The notes below the pieces were generated by a model. That model was not told the DNA's origin. It saw only the letters and a program-made list of their open reading frames with translations, and did not search any database. DNA of 64,000 nt from Laspinema sp963821735 (GTDB lineage: Bacteria > Cyanobacteriota > Cyanobacteriia > Cyanobacteriales > Laspinemataceae). Shown here piece by piece: positions 46,387 through 57,152 of this stretch; within the stretch, counting starts at the first letter, position 1; each line of letters starts with the position of its first letter. The stretch is taken from positions 62,001 through 126,000 of the forward strand of contig CAWGFK010000060.1 in the NCBI GenBank assembly GCA_963821735.1, read 5' to 3'. The translations under genes and the position numbers were made by a program.

Positions 46387-47658
46387 AAACCACCGGAAAC
46401 GGGATGATTACCCTAGAAGGCACAGGCGGCACTGGCATTGATTGGAACATCGGGATATATGTTAATACCAACACAACTATATTCAGGAAACGGAGATATC
46501 ACCCTCACATGGCACTGGCGGCGACGGTACGGGAGAATGAACCGAGGCGTTAATCTTCAAAATGGCAGCATGGTGGAATCCACAGGTGGGCGATCGCCAT
46601 CACCGGCACGGCGGCACTGGCACGGATGAAAACATCGGGATATTTGTTGACAACACAACTGTATCAGGAAACGGAGATATCACCCTCATTGGCACTGGTG
46701 GCAACGGTACGGGACAAAAGAACCGAGGTGTTGATCTTCAAAATGGCAGCATTGTGGAATCCACAGATGGGGCGATCGCCATCACAGGCACTGGCGGCAC
46801 TGGCACGAATTAAAACACCGGGATATTTGTTGATACACACAACCGTATTCGGGAACGGAGATATCACCCTCACTGGCACTGGTGGCAATGGCACGGGACA
46901 AGACAACCGAGGCGTTATTTTTAAGTGGCAGCAGGGTGGAATCCACAGGTGGGGCGGTCGCCATCACCGGCACTGGTGGCACAGGCACTGGGAGCCCGGG
47001 ATATTTGTTGATAACACAACCGTATTGGGGAACGGAGATATCACCCTCACGGCAGGTGGCAACGGTACGGGACAATTCAATGCAGGTGTTGCTTTATTTG
47101 GTAGCAGGGTGGAATCCACAGGTGGGGCGATCGCCATTACAGGCACGGCGGCACGGGCACGAATGGGAACATTGGGATATTTGTCTAATGCTTAATAATA
47201 AGACAACTATTCAGGGAAAACGGAAATATCACCCTCACAGGCACTGGTGGTAACGGCACGGGACAATTTAACCAAGGTGTTGTTCTTCAAGGTGGCAGCC
47301 TGGTGGAATCTACAGATGGGGCAGTCGCCATCACCGGCACCGGCGGCACTGGCACGATAAGAACACTGGGATATTTGTTGATACCAGCACAACTGTATCA
47401 GGAAACGGAGATATTACCCTCACCGGCACTGGCGGTAACGGCACGGGAGAAAACAACCGTAGGCGTTGGTCTTCGAAATGGCAGCTTGTGGAATCCACAG
47501 GTGGGGCGATCGCCATCACCGGCATCGGCGGCACTGGCACGAATAGAACATCGGGATATTTGTTAATACCAACACAACGGTATTAGGAAATGGAGATATC
47601 ACCCTCACCGGCATTGGCGGTGGCGACGGTACGGGACAAGTAAACCGAGGCGTTAGTC

Positions 47659-48378
47659 TTGAAAGTGGCAGTAGGGTGGAATCCACAGGTGGGGCGATCG
47701 CCATCACAGGCACAGGCGGCACTGGCACAGATGAGAACATATGGGATATTTGTTGATACTGACCCAGATAGCACAGAAACTAACACAACCATCAAGTCTG
47801 GGAACGGAAACATCACCCTCATCGGTACAGGCAATGGTACAGGAGAAAATAACCCAGGTATTTTGCTTAGGACAATTCTCAGTAACATTGAATCCGGTAA
47901 TGTTCCTCCCATCACTAATATCGAATCCACTGGAATCGGCACTCTTACCTTGGAAGGGACGGTGCAAACTGGTGCCGAGGGGATTCGGTTAGAGAACAGC
48001 GTGATCAACCAGATGGGAACCGGCAGTGGCGATGTCATTCTCCGAGGTAATGATATCCTCCTAACGGGTGAGAGTCAAATCTCTACCAATGGGATGCTCA
48101 CCTTAGAACCGATCGCCCTCGGTCGTGATATCTCCATCAATAATACTACCGCCGAGTACGATATCACTACAGAAGAATTGCTGATGTTAGATGTTTCCAG
48201 TGGCCTTTTCACCCTGGGTTCGGAAACAATCGGCAATATTTATCTTGGATCTTTAGAAGAAAGCATTGACCTCAGCAATGCTAATTATGATCTGACTCTG
48301 AAAACGGGTCAAGGGATTGATGTCAATGGAGGGATCAGTACAAAGTACCCAAAATCTCACCCTAGATGGTGGGGTTAA
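47659..48378 (+). pseudogene. Paralog 2, end of Gly/Thr repeats and start of upper shaft
   Basis: 239 codons including NTTIKSGNGNITLIGTGNGTGENNPGILL and GDVILRGNDILLTGESQISTNGMLTLEPIALG, matching paralog 1 at 39.4-39.85 kb. The first 25 residues are out of frame. Confidence 0.6.
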
Positions 48379-48782
48379 TCTGCTCAATCTGCGTATATTT
48401 ACGACGAATTCTGGAAATATTACCTTTACGCGGACTATTGATGGAAACTCTACTCTCACCTTAAATTCGGGAACCGGCAATATCGCTATAGAGGGGGCCG
48501 TAGGCAGTCAAACGGGGTTGGGTAACCTCACTATTTTGAATGCCAACAATGTCACAACTCAATCTATAATGCTGCAAGTTTAACTCAATTTGCGGGGACA
48601 GGAAGCACAATTTTGAACGGCGAAATTGTGACAACTGGTGCAGATGGGATTAATCTGACCACGAATCAGATAATCTTTAATGCTCCCATAACCACAACGG
48701 GAGGGGGTGGTTTAATGCTTGGCAATACGGGTCCGTTAGCAATTGCTACACCTCTTAATTTAGAGGGTACTATTCCAGCAGA

Positions 48783-49439
48783 TTGGGACAGGAGAGGTCA
48801 CCCTTTCTAACACGATTACAACGAGCAACTTTTAATATCGAGTTTACTGCACCTGTCACCCTAACCGGCGAGGCGAGTTTAAATCCCGGAACGGGGGGTT
48901 TAGTTTTCGGTTCCAGTCTGGATGCGGGGAATAATCCCCTCACTTTAACTGCGGGACAAATTGAGTTTAATGGACCCGTTACCGGCAGCAATACTCTGAC
49001 GTTGCAACCGGCAACAACAACCCAGAATATGACTCTGGGGGATAATAATTTTGACCCAGAGAGCTTACATCTAACCCGCACGGAGTTGGAGTATATCCAA
49101 GATGGATTTACCGCCATTACTTTGGGACGTCCTGACTCATCGGGAACTATTTCTATTGTCGATCCTCTGACCTTTCTGGACCCGGTGGCGATAGAAGCAG
49201 GTTCGGGTATAATTGCGGTGAATGGGACGATTACGGGTTCAGATAATGCCTCTCTTGCCTTGAATGCGGCGACAATTGAGCTAAATTCTGATATCATCAC
49301 AGACCATAATGATATAGTTTTGACTGGGAATGTGATTCTTGGCACTGATATTACTCTCGATACGAATAGCGAAGGGGGTGATATTACTGTGGTTGGAAAT
49401 ATTGACAGTAATTCTGGAATCCAACTCTATCCAATTTAA
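48783..49439 (+). pseudogene. Paralog 2, shaft segment
   Basis: 218 codons in one frame from about 48832: NIEFTAPVTLTGEASLNPGTGGLVFGSSLDAGNNPLTLTAG and onward, the equivalent of paralog 1 at 40.37-40.97 kb. It ends at a frameshift before LTLNAGTG. Confidence 0.6.
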
Positions 49440-49747
49440 CGTTAAATGCGGGAACGGGTGCGATTAATCTCCGGGGAAATCTGGGTGAAGGGACGCCGTT
49501 ACAGAGTGTGACGGTGACGAGTGACCGGGGGACGGTTCAAGGAAATGTGATGACCGATGGAGGGGATATCACTTTTAACGGCGCGATCGCCCTCGCTGAA
49601 GCATTACAACTCTCGACAGGAGAAGGTGGCGGGAAATATCACCTTTGCTGGAACCGTTGACAGTCAGACAAACCTCGGGCAAAATTTGACCCTGAGTGCT
49701 GGAACGGGGACGATTACCTTTAACGGTGCGTCGGCAGTCTGCAACCC

Positions 49748-50407
49748 TTGGGGAATGTAGAAATCTTGAATGCCGGGAATATTACAGCACTGGATACCAT
49801 TGCAGCAGCAAGTTTCCGCGCCTTAAGTAGCGGAACTATTACTCTGGATGGGAACTTAACCACCACTGCTGCACCGGGAGTCCAAATCCAGTCTGCAAAT
49901 CAGCTAACTGTTGCTGATATTACCACCAACGGACAACCGCTAACCCTAGAAAGTCAAACCGCAAATGTCACCACGGGGAATTTAGATACCTCTTCTGCCA
50001 CCACTGGGGGAGCAATTACTGTCACCAGTACCGCAAGGGAAATTACTACCGGCAATCTCACCGCATCCGGGGTGACTCAGGGGGGAGATATTACCATCAT
50101 GGCGGAAATTGCTATTACTGCTGAAGAGATTGACTCTAGTGCCACCATTGGAGATGCGGGGAATGTATTCCTGGACCCGATTGGGGATATCCAAGTCTCC
50201 TGGATAAACTCACAAGGGGGAACGGATGGCAGAGGCGGTGATGTGTTTATCGAAACCACTGGGGGATTTTTCCGTGCAATACGTTCCTTTGCCAGTGAGT
50301 ATTCTCCCACAGGGTTTGCCAGTATTTCCACTGCTGGAGGGACTGGTGGCGGGAGTATAACCCTGAACCACGCCGGAGGAAATGGACAATCCGATTGCAG
50401 GGTTTAA
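49748..50407 (+). pseudogene. Paralog 2, upper shaft segment
   Basis: 219 codons: GNVEILNAGNITALDTIAAASFRALSSGTITLDGN through GGSITLNHAGGN, matching paralog 1 at 41.28-41.92 kb. It ends at a frameshift before the proline linker. Confidence 0.6.
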
Positions 50408-51157
50408 AATTGGGAATTCCGATCGAATGGCACTGGGGATGTGATGATTACAGGAACATCTATCCTGAATCTTGGGGAAGTCTTTCCCGATTCTTTTACT
50501 CGGGGAAATATTAGCGATCACAACTGATGATGTGTACCGCCACCGGAACCCACACCGGCACCCGCATCAGAACCGCCACCAGCACCTACCCCGGCACTCG
50601 CACCAGAACCGCCACCAGCACCTACCCCCGCACCAGTACCCCAGGGTCCCATCCTCCCCGAGACACTTCCCCCGGAGGAACAGCACGGAACCTCAACCGA
50701 GACACCCGTATCGGCACCAGAACCAGCAGAGATACTGGAACCAGAGGGACACATGCAATCAGCACCGGAACCTGTAGTAACACCGGAAATAGTCCCGAGG
50801 CCCCGGCAGTCAATGACAGTTTAGCACAACCGGAACCCATCCAAACCCCAACGAATTACACCGGCATCCGCGATGACTCCAGAACCGATTCGCACAGTGT
50901 CTCCCGCACCCAGTCTGCCTGTATTATCCCCTCCTTCTGAAGCAGAACCTATGGTGAGGTAGCGATACCTACGGAAATTACCCCGGACACTAGAACCGAC
51001 TGCGGGAGTCGGGGAAGGTGTACCAATTTCTCCGATAGAAACTGTGCCGATGCCACGATAGAAAGTCGCTCTTCACATGTAGAAGTCTCTCAGAACGTTC
51101 TGAAATGAGCGAGGACTGAAGTGGCGAATCGCACCCCTCAAGTTAGATACCCAGATT

Positions 51158-52494
51158 ATGACCCTGGAAGAAGCGTTTTCTCGGGAGTATATGGCCTATT
51201 TTGACTATCCTGATGATAGCCTTGAACTCTTATCCCTTGATGAGATCCAGGAAGTGCTCCGCAAAACCGAGGAAATCACCGAAGTTAAAACAGCGGTGAT
51301 TTATATCATGTTTGGACGAAAGGATTTGAAAGAAAATTCAGCACTGCTTTGTCCCACGAGCGATCGCCTGGAAGAGGACCGTGGCGATCGCCCCTTGGAA
51401 AAAGATCTAGAATCTCCTTGTGACCCCCATCCCGAAGATCCCGTCGAGTTGTTTGTGGTGACGGGAGTTGAAGAACCCCTGCGCTTTCAAATCCCCGAAG
51501 CATATCGCGAATTGGTGGTCCAATTGGCCTTGGATTTACGAACCCAAGTTACAGATTTTAAACTCCAGTTTACAGATAATTATTTAGAAACAGCTCAAGC
51601 ATTACATCACTTAGTCCTTGAACCCATTGAACCGGCATTAAAAGAACGGGGTATTCAAAATCTCGTGTTTATTCCCGATTCTGGATTGCGTTCCATTCCC
51701 TTTGCTGCACTCCATAATGGGAGAAAATTTTCTGATTGAAGACTACAGTATGGCCTTGGTTCCCAGTTTTAGTTTAACTCAACCTCACTATACGAATTTA
51801 AAAAATGAGCGAGTCCTGGCAATGGGTTCGAGCAAGTTTGATAGTTTATCCCCGTTACCAGCCGTTGAAGTCGAATTAAATACGATTATTTGCCCCAATC
51901 AGTCAAACCGAAATAACTGTTGGCCCGGGGAAGTATTTTTAAATGAAAATTTTACATTTAATGCCCTGAATCAACGGGGAAATTCAGGAGATTTTCGGAT
52001 CGATTCATCTAGCAACTCATGCGGATTTTCAGCCCGGTAATCCCGAAAATTCATATATCCAATTGTGGGATGAACGGGTTGATTTTCCGCAGATGAAAGA
52101 GTTGCAATGGAGTGACCCAGAAGTTGAATTATTAGTGTTGAGTTCCTGCCGGACTGCGATAGGAGATGAACAGGCGGAGTTAGGATTTGCGGGGTTAGCA
52201 TTGCAATCCGGGGTGAAATCTGCGATCGCCTCGGTGTGGTATGTGAATGATGAGGCAACGTTAGGATTAATGAGTGAATTGTATCAGCAATTGCGATCGG
52301 CCCCCATTCGTGCGGAAGGATTGCGCCGCGCACAACTGCAACTCTTGCGCGGGGAAGTCCGATTTGAAGGGGGACAATTGGTGGGTTCTGATGCGGCGAT
52401 CGCCTTGCCGAAGGAATTAGAACATTTGAATGGAATGGACCTTTCTCATCCTTACTATTGGTCTGGATTTATAACCATTGGTAGTCCTTGGTAA
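51158..52494 (+). pseudogene. Paralog 2, CHAT domain region (two frameshifts)
   Basis: The region opens TLEEAFSREYMAYFDYPDDSLELLSL and reads on to RSIPFAALHNG, where one extra G near 51727 shifts the frame. It continues GENFLIEDYSMALVPSFSLTQ until an extra C at 52001, then resumes as IHLATHADFQPGNPE and LLVLSSCRTAIGDEQAELGFAGLAL to the end. Catalytic His and Cys are both preserved at sequence level. If the two slips are errors, this is a complete CHAT domain very close to that of paralog 1. Confidence 0.7.
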
Positions 52495-52535
52495 TCGGAT
52501 GAAAAGAAATAATCAAGGGAATCCGACTGCTTGGA

Positions 52536-53249
52536 TTAATTGCGATCGCCAGTTAAAGCCGAAATGATGGTTTCAAAGAGTTCGGTGGGATGGGTGGTAC
52601 AACCATTTGCACCGAGTCTTTTCGCTTCGCTTTGGTGTTCGGGGAGGATGGTGCGATCGTAGAGGATATAGGGCATATAATAGCCCGATCGCCGCAGTTC
52701 TTCGAGGAGGGTGTAACCGGCGCGATCGTCTGGGGGACGTTCGATATCGGAGATGACTGCATGATAGGGACTCGCTTTTATTTTCGCGATCGCCTCTTCG
52801 GTATTTCGAGACAAACTACATTGAACTCCTAAGACTTCTAAGGCTTTTTGCTCATAAGCATTTTCTTCCAAACAATCATCAACCCACAGCACTTTTTTAG
52901 TCAGCAATTCCTCGGAAATTTTAGGGTCAGAAACCCGGGCGATCGCATGAATAATTTTTCGGGATTCATGATTGGCATCAGCATTTTCCCCGCTATCTGA
53001 TGACTCTTGACTAAATTTCTTTTGTCCAGAAGCTGCACCTAGCATTGCCGCTGACTCCAGTTGTCGGGTAACATTCGCCTCCACTCCCGAGGGTCCTGCT
53101 TTTAAGCTGAATTCGCTGATAGTATTGATGAGTTTCTTTAAAGAATCTCCAAAGTAAACCACGAAAAACACTGCAAAAGCAGGCCAGATTATGGCCTCGA
53201 TTAGGGAGATGATTCCATTAAAAAATTCGGCAATTTTATCAGAATTCAT
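52536..53249 (-). CDS. Membrane-anchored receiver-domain protein
   Basis: 237 residues from ATG 53249. One transmembrane helix (SLIEAIIWPAFAVFFVVYFGDSL) lies at about 15-37, followed by an amphipathic stretch and a Ser/Asp/Glu-rich linker (about 75-100). Residues about 115-235 form a receiver-like domain: acidic pair in KVLWVDDCLEEN and likely phosphoacceptor Asp in AVISDIERPPDDRAG. The position of the conserved receiver Lys, expected in the KP of GA....KP, reads THP here, so phosphosignalling may be altered or lost. No kinase is next to it. It is convergent with CHAT paralog 2, whose end lies 41 bases away. Confidence 0.75.
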   Translation of the reverse strand: MNSDKIAEFFNGIISLIEAIIWPAFAVFFVVYFGDSLKKLINTISEFSLKAGPSGVEANVTRQLESAAMLGAASGQKKFSQESSDSGENADANHESRKIIHAIARVSDPKISEELLTKKVLWVDDCLEENAYEQKALEVLGVQCSLSRNTEEAIAKIKASPYHAVISDIERPPDDRAGYTLLEELRRSGYYMPYILYDRTILPEHQSEAKRLGANGCTTHPTELFETIISALTGDRN

Positions 53250-53332
53250 GATTTATCTCAAATCCAACTCAATGCGTGTCCCCATTTTTAGACCTATTCT
53301 ATCACCAAAAATTCGATGAATTATTATTCATC

Positions 53333-56300
53333 TTACTCCATTGCCACGCCTTCGATTTCATCCTCGGTTAAACTGTACAATGCTTGCAGTTTTTCTAGCT
53401 TCTCTGAGTCTGGATTCCAGAACCCCCGTCCATGCGCTTCTAGCATTCGCCCGACAATATTTCGGAATGCTTCGGGATTGGCTTTTCTGAGTTTATCGGC
53501 CATTTCTGGGTCAAAAACGTAGGTTTCTGATGCGCCATCATACACCCAATTATCTTTAAAATCAACGGTTCCTCCCCAACCGATTAAAGCCGTCATTCGT
53601 TGGGAGATTTCATAAGCGCCACCAGACCCTTGGTTTGCCATTGATTCGGCCCATTTCGGGTTGAGGAGTTTGGTGCGATATTCTAAGCGTAAGAGGTCTT
53701 CCAATTTGCGGGGAGTGGTATCTTTGGAGAAACTTTCAATTAAGCTGGCGGTAACTTTTTTGCCGCTTTGAGTTTCGGCGGCGCGTTTTAATCCGCCAGT
53801 GTTGGCATAATATTCCTGAATGTCTGTGAGTCCATATTCCACGGAATCAATTTCTTGGACAATGCGATCGCTCGTTTTAAGTAACTGTTGCAACACCTCC
53901 GGACGCGCTTTCCCTTTGTCTTTTCGTCCGTAACTAAAAGCATTTCGACTTTCCCAAGTTTTGCCTAATTCATCCCCGGATTCCCAATTTCTATCGACTA
54001 CTTGGTCATTGACTAAGGATCCAAAATCTCCGGCAGGGTTAGAAAATAAGCGGGCGGAAACATTCTTGATTCCCTGGGATTTTAAAGCTAAGGCGTGTTT
54101 GCGGATATAGTTTTGGTCTTCCGGTTCATCTGCTTCAGAAGCGCGTAAAAATAAATCATCCAGCAGTTCGATAATGTTGACGAAGCTATCGCGAAAGATG
54201 CCGGAGAGATTGGCTAAAATATCGATGCGTGGATGTCCTACTTGGTCTAAGGGTTGGAGTTCATAGCGGATAATCCGTCCCGTTCCTTCTTTGATGGGTT
54301 CTGCCCCGACTAATTCTAACAGAATAGCTAGGGATTCACCCCGGGTTTTGATAATATCTAATCCCCATAACATAACAGCAACAGTTTCAGGATATTGGCC
54401 GGTTTCTTGCTGATGTTGGGCGATGATTTTTTGGGCAATTTCTCGCCCTCGACTGTAGGCGGCAGGGGAGGGCATTCGATAGGGGTCTAAGGCATGAATA
54501 TTCCGTCCAGTGGGTAAAACTCCTGGTCCATCGCGCAATAAATCCCCACCGGGTGCAGGGGGTATATATTCCCCATTTAATCCGCGCAGGAGGTTGGTCA
54601 TTTCGTCGGGAGTTTGCCTTAATAATTGGCAGATTTGCATTGCTTCATCGGGATTGGGGATGAGTTGAGAGAGGGATTCTGGGCTGTTGCCGGTGGCGAG
54701 TTCCTCTACAAGTTCCTCGTCAAAGTTTTGGTCAAAATAGGCATCAAGATAAGACTTTAATGCGGCTGTATTGGGAGGTTCTCCCAGGGTATGTAGTCCG
54801 GAGGAAAATAGCCGTTGTTCGACGACTTGTAAATAGTCATAAATGGTGATAAAATAGGCGTTTAACACCTCGGGGCTAAACATTCTGGCTGTTTCTGGGG
54901 TGAAGTCAATGCCTAATTTTTTGGCTTCGGCAAAGGGACAGTCCATTTCTAGGCCAATATCGACAATTTTTTTGGCGATCGCCTCCCTTAATGCTGAATT
55001 TTTTGCAGGGTCTTCCCGATATTCTCCAATCAATTCCCGCAACAATACCATCTCTTTGTACAATCCCGCCCGACCATAAGGCGGCACATTATGGGAGATT
55101 AACACTCCATATCCCCGCCGTTTTGCTAAGATTGATTCGGAGGGATTATTCGCAGCATAAATATAGAGATTCGGCAGATTTCCTAAGAGAATATCCGGCC
55201 AAGAATAGCCCGTATTTCCCAAGGGAGACCCGGGTAACCATTCCACAGTTCCATGCATTCCAAAATGAACCAATGCCTGGGCCTTTAAATCATGTTGCAG
55301 CCATTTGTAGAAGGCGGCATATTGAGGATGGGGTGTCATATCCCGTTCAAACATTAACCGCATGGGGTCGCCAGAAATCCCGAGAGGGGGTTGGACCCCA
55401 ATCCAAATATTGCCTAACTGAATTCCCCCGATCGCATAGTCATCGCCGTAGGTTTTGATGCCGGTATCGGTGAGAGATTTCCATTGCTTCTCAATCCGCC
55501 GAGTCAGGAGATATCCCAACCATTTATCTAGGGTTTTGACATTGACTTTGGTGGGAATGATGCCTTGCGATCGCGTTAGTTTTGTCTCCATCGGTGACTC
55601 ATCGGCAACCTTGACCCGCTGGATTAACACTTCCCCATCTTCGGGTAAATCCCCCACAGTGTAACCGTTATCTTTGAGGGATTGCAGGAAGTTGAGGAGA
55701 CTGCGAGGAACATTCAATAAGGCAGCGGTTCCCGTTGCGCCATAACCCGGGGGAAATCCATATAAAATAATTGCAATTTTGCGGTCTGCTGGGGGTGTTT
55801 TCCGCAATTGAATCCAGGATTTAATCCGTCCTGTCAATCGCTTAACTCGTTCAGGAATTAAATAGATTTCTTCCCCGACTAAACCCCCGAGGGGAACAGT
55901 ATCGATCGCCCCATCCAGTTCAGGTAAAGCATATAAAACGACACTTTGCAATCCCCCAATCCCTTGGCGAGTCCAAGAATGGATATCTTGAATTAATAAT
56001 GGTGCTGCGATAAAATAAGGGAGATTTTTAGCAGCCAAAATCCCTTTTGCTACTTCAATTTGCCGTCCTGCTTCCATTGAACCTGCCGGACCCCCCACTA
56101 AAGGAAATCCAATGGTAGAAACAATGGCATCCACTTCCACTGCTTCGGCAGATAAGGACCGCGTTTGATTGTTTCCTTGCTGTCGTTGACGGGTTTCATC
56201 AGCGGAAGTCATCCAATCTCGAACTGCAACATGACCCTCTACTCCATTAATAAAAATCGGCAACGGAATTAATCCTGCTTCTTCAAAGTGGTGAATTAAT

Positions 56301-57055
56301 TTATGAATGTAAGGTTGCTGAGTAATAACGTGCTTGCGATAGAGGAGAATTCCCACAACGGGATAGTCTACGGATGGATTTTGACAGCGATACCAATTCA
56401 AATATTGGCGGGGAGATTCAAAATATCCGGAATAGTTAGGATGGAGTAATCCCATATTAGGAGTCTCGACCGGAGGGGGAATTTCTCCCACGGTTAACCC
56501 GAGATATTTTTCCGCTAAAGTCCAAAACATAGCGGCGACATTCTCTGCACCTCCGGCATTCCAATAGCCATAAATAATCAGCCAATTGCGGAGGTCCTGG
56601 ACTTTTTGCACTGGGACATATTTGAGCAGTTTGGGTCCGGTTTTGAGAAAACTAATATATCCGGCGAGTTTATCTTCTTCTCGGCCACTGGAGAACTTAC
56701 TCAGAATGAATTGCACAGGTTTCGGCATTCCTTTGGGTTTGTCCCCGATCGCAAATTTTCCTAACTGAGTTAAACTCATCAGTTCCAAGGCAGACTCGAA
56801 AACCAGGCGAATGGGAATCTGCTGGACTTTTTTCCGCAATCCCATGACGCAATCATAGTCAAAAATCAAACTAGCAAAAAAGACATCTGCCTGTTCAAGT
56901 GTGGTTGCAACCTCTTCCGGGTTGGCAGTGAGGTCTCTGTCACTAAAAACCTGAATATCCAACTCAGGACAGCGCGCAATTGCCACCTGTGCTGCTTGCC
57001 GGTACAAGTCAGCGTTAAACGATTCAAATCCTGCAATTAAAACAATTCGTTTCAT
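53333..57055 (-). CDS. chlH: Magnesium chelatase subunit H (ChlH/BchH-type)
   Basis: 1240 residues starting MKRIVLIAGFESFNADLYRQAAQVAI. The length and sequence fit the CobN/ChlH family, with ChlH-type blocks: RLVFESALELMSLTQLGKF, WNAGGAENVAAMF, HFGMHGTVEWLPGSPLGNTGYSWPDILLGNLPNLYIYAANNPSES, and the C-terminal LEDLLRLEYRTKLLNPKWAESM. Subunit H binds protoporphyrin IX and, with ChlI and ChlD, inserts Mg2+ in the first committed step of chlorophyll synthesis. The N-terminus differs from the longer canonical cyanobacterial ChlH that I remember, so this may be a second paralog. It is uninterrupted. ChlI and ChlD are not in the window. Confidence 0.88.
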   Translation of the reverse strand: MKRIVLIAGFESFNADLYRQAAQVAIARCPELDIQVFSDRDLTANPEEVATTLEQADVFFASLIFDYDCVMGLRKKVQQIPIRLVFESALELMSLTQLGKFAIGDKPKGMPKPVQFILSKFSSGREEDKLAGYISFLKTGPKLLKYVPVQKVQDLRNWLIIYGYWNAGGAENVAAMFWTLAEKYLGLTVGEIPPPVETPNMGLLHPNYSGYFESPRQYLNWYRCQNPSVDYPVVGILLYRKHVITQQPYIHKLIHHFEEAGLIPLPIFINGVEGHVAVRDWMTSADETRQRQQGNNQTRSLSAEAVEVDAIVSTIGFPLVGGPAGSMEAGRQIEVAKGILAAKNLPYFIAAPLLIQDIHSWTRQGIGGLQSVVLYALPELDGAIDTVPLGGLVGEEIYLIPERVKRLTGRIKSWIQLRKTPPADRKIAIILYGFPPGYGATGTAALLNVPRSLLNFLQSLKDNGYTVGDLPEDGEVLIQRVKVADESPMETKLTRSQGIIPTKVNVKTLDKWLGYLLTRRIEKQWKSLTDTGIKTYGDDYAIGGIQLGNIWIGVQPPLGISGDPMRLMFERDMTPHPQYAAFYKWLQHDLKAQALVHFGMHGTVEWLPGSPLGNTGYSWPDILLGNLPNLYIYAANNPSESILAKRRGYGVLISHNVPPYGRAGLYKEMVLLRELIGEYREDPAKNSALREAIAKKIVDIGLEMDCPFAEAKKLGIDFTPETARMFSPEVLNAYFITIYDYLQVVEQRLFSSGLHTLGEPPNTAALKSYLDAYFDQNFDEELVEELATGNSPESLSQLIPNPDEAMQICQLLRQTPDEMTNLLRGLNGEYIPPAPGGDLLRDGPGVLPTGRNIHALDPYRMPSPAAYSRGREIAQKIIAQHQQETGQYPETVAVMLWGLDIIKTRGESLAILLELVGAEPIKEGTGRIIRYELQPLDQVGHPRIDILANLSGIFRDSFVNIIELLDDLFLRASEADEPEDQNYIRKHALALKSQGIKNVSARLFSNPAGDFGSLVNDQVVDRNWESGDELGKTWESRNAFSYGRKDKGKARPEVLQQLLKTSDRIVQEIDSVEYGLTDIQEYYANTGGLKRAAETQSGKKVTASLIESFSKDTTPRKLEDLLRLEYRTKLLNPKWAESMANQGSGGAYEISQRMTALIGWGGTVDFKDNWVYDGASETYVFDPEMADKLRKANPEAFRNIVGRMLEAHGRGFWNPDSEKLEKLQALYSLTEDEIEGVAME

Positions 57056-57152
57056 ATAAAGGAGTCGATTAATTTGACTGGTTTAATTGTAACAGAAAAA
57101 TTCAAGTTTGGAAAGTCAGTGAAAGAATCTAAAGCCTAGTCAATTCAGAACT

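Larger units (their letters stand above)
44603..52494 (+). pseudogene. Giant hemagglutinin-CHAT fusion gene, paralog 2 (many frameshifts)
   Basis: The gene starts at ATG 44603 (MITPNQLKAIAFLLLLSSLTG) and ends at TAA 52494 after GFITIGSPW. It follows paralog 1 domain by domain: secretion domain, Gly/Thr repeats (46.4-47.8 kb), shaft, proline linker and CHAT. At least a dozen single-base indels break it, for example near 44822, 45214, 45425, 46506, 46588, 48830, 51727 and 52001. The linker is different: PPPAPTPAP-type repeats (50.53-50.65 kb) instead of PPEAEL. Indels without matching amino-acid decay argue for either very recent inactivation or poor consensus in a repeat-rich area. Confidence 0.75.
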
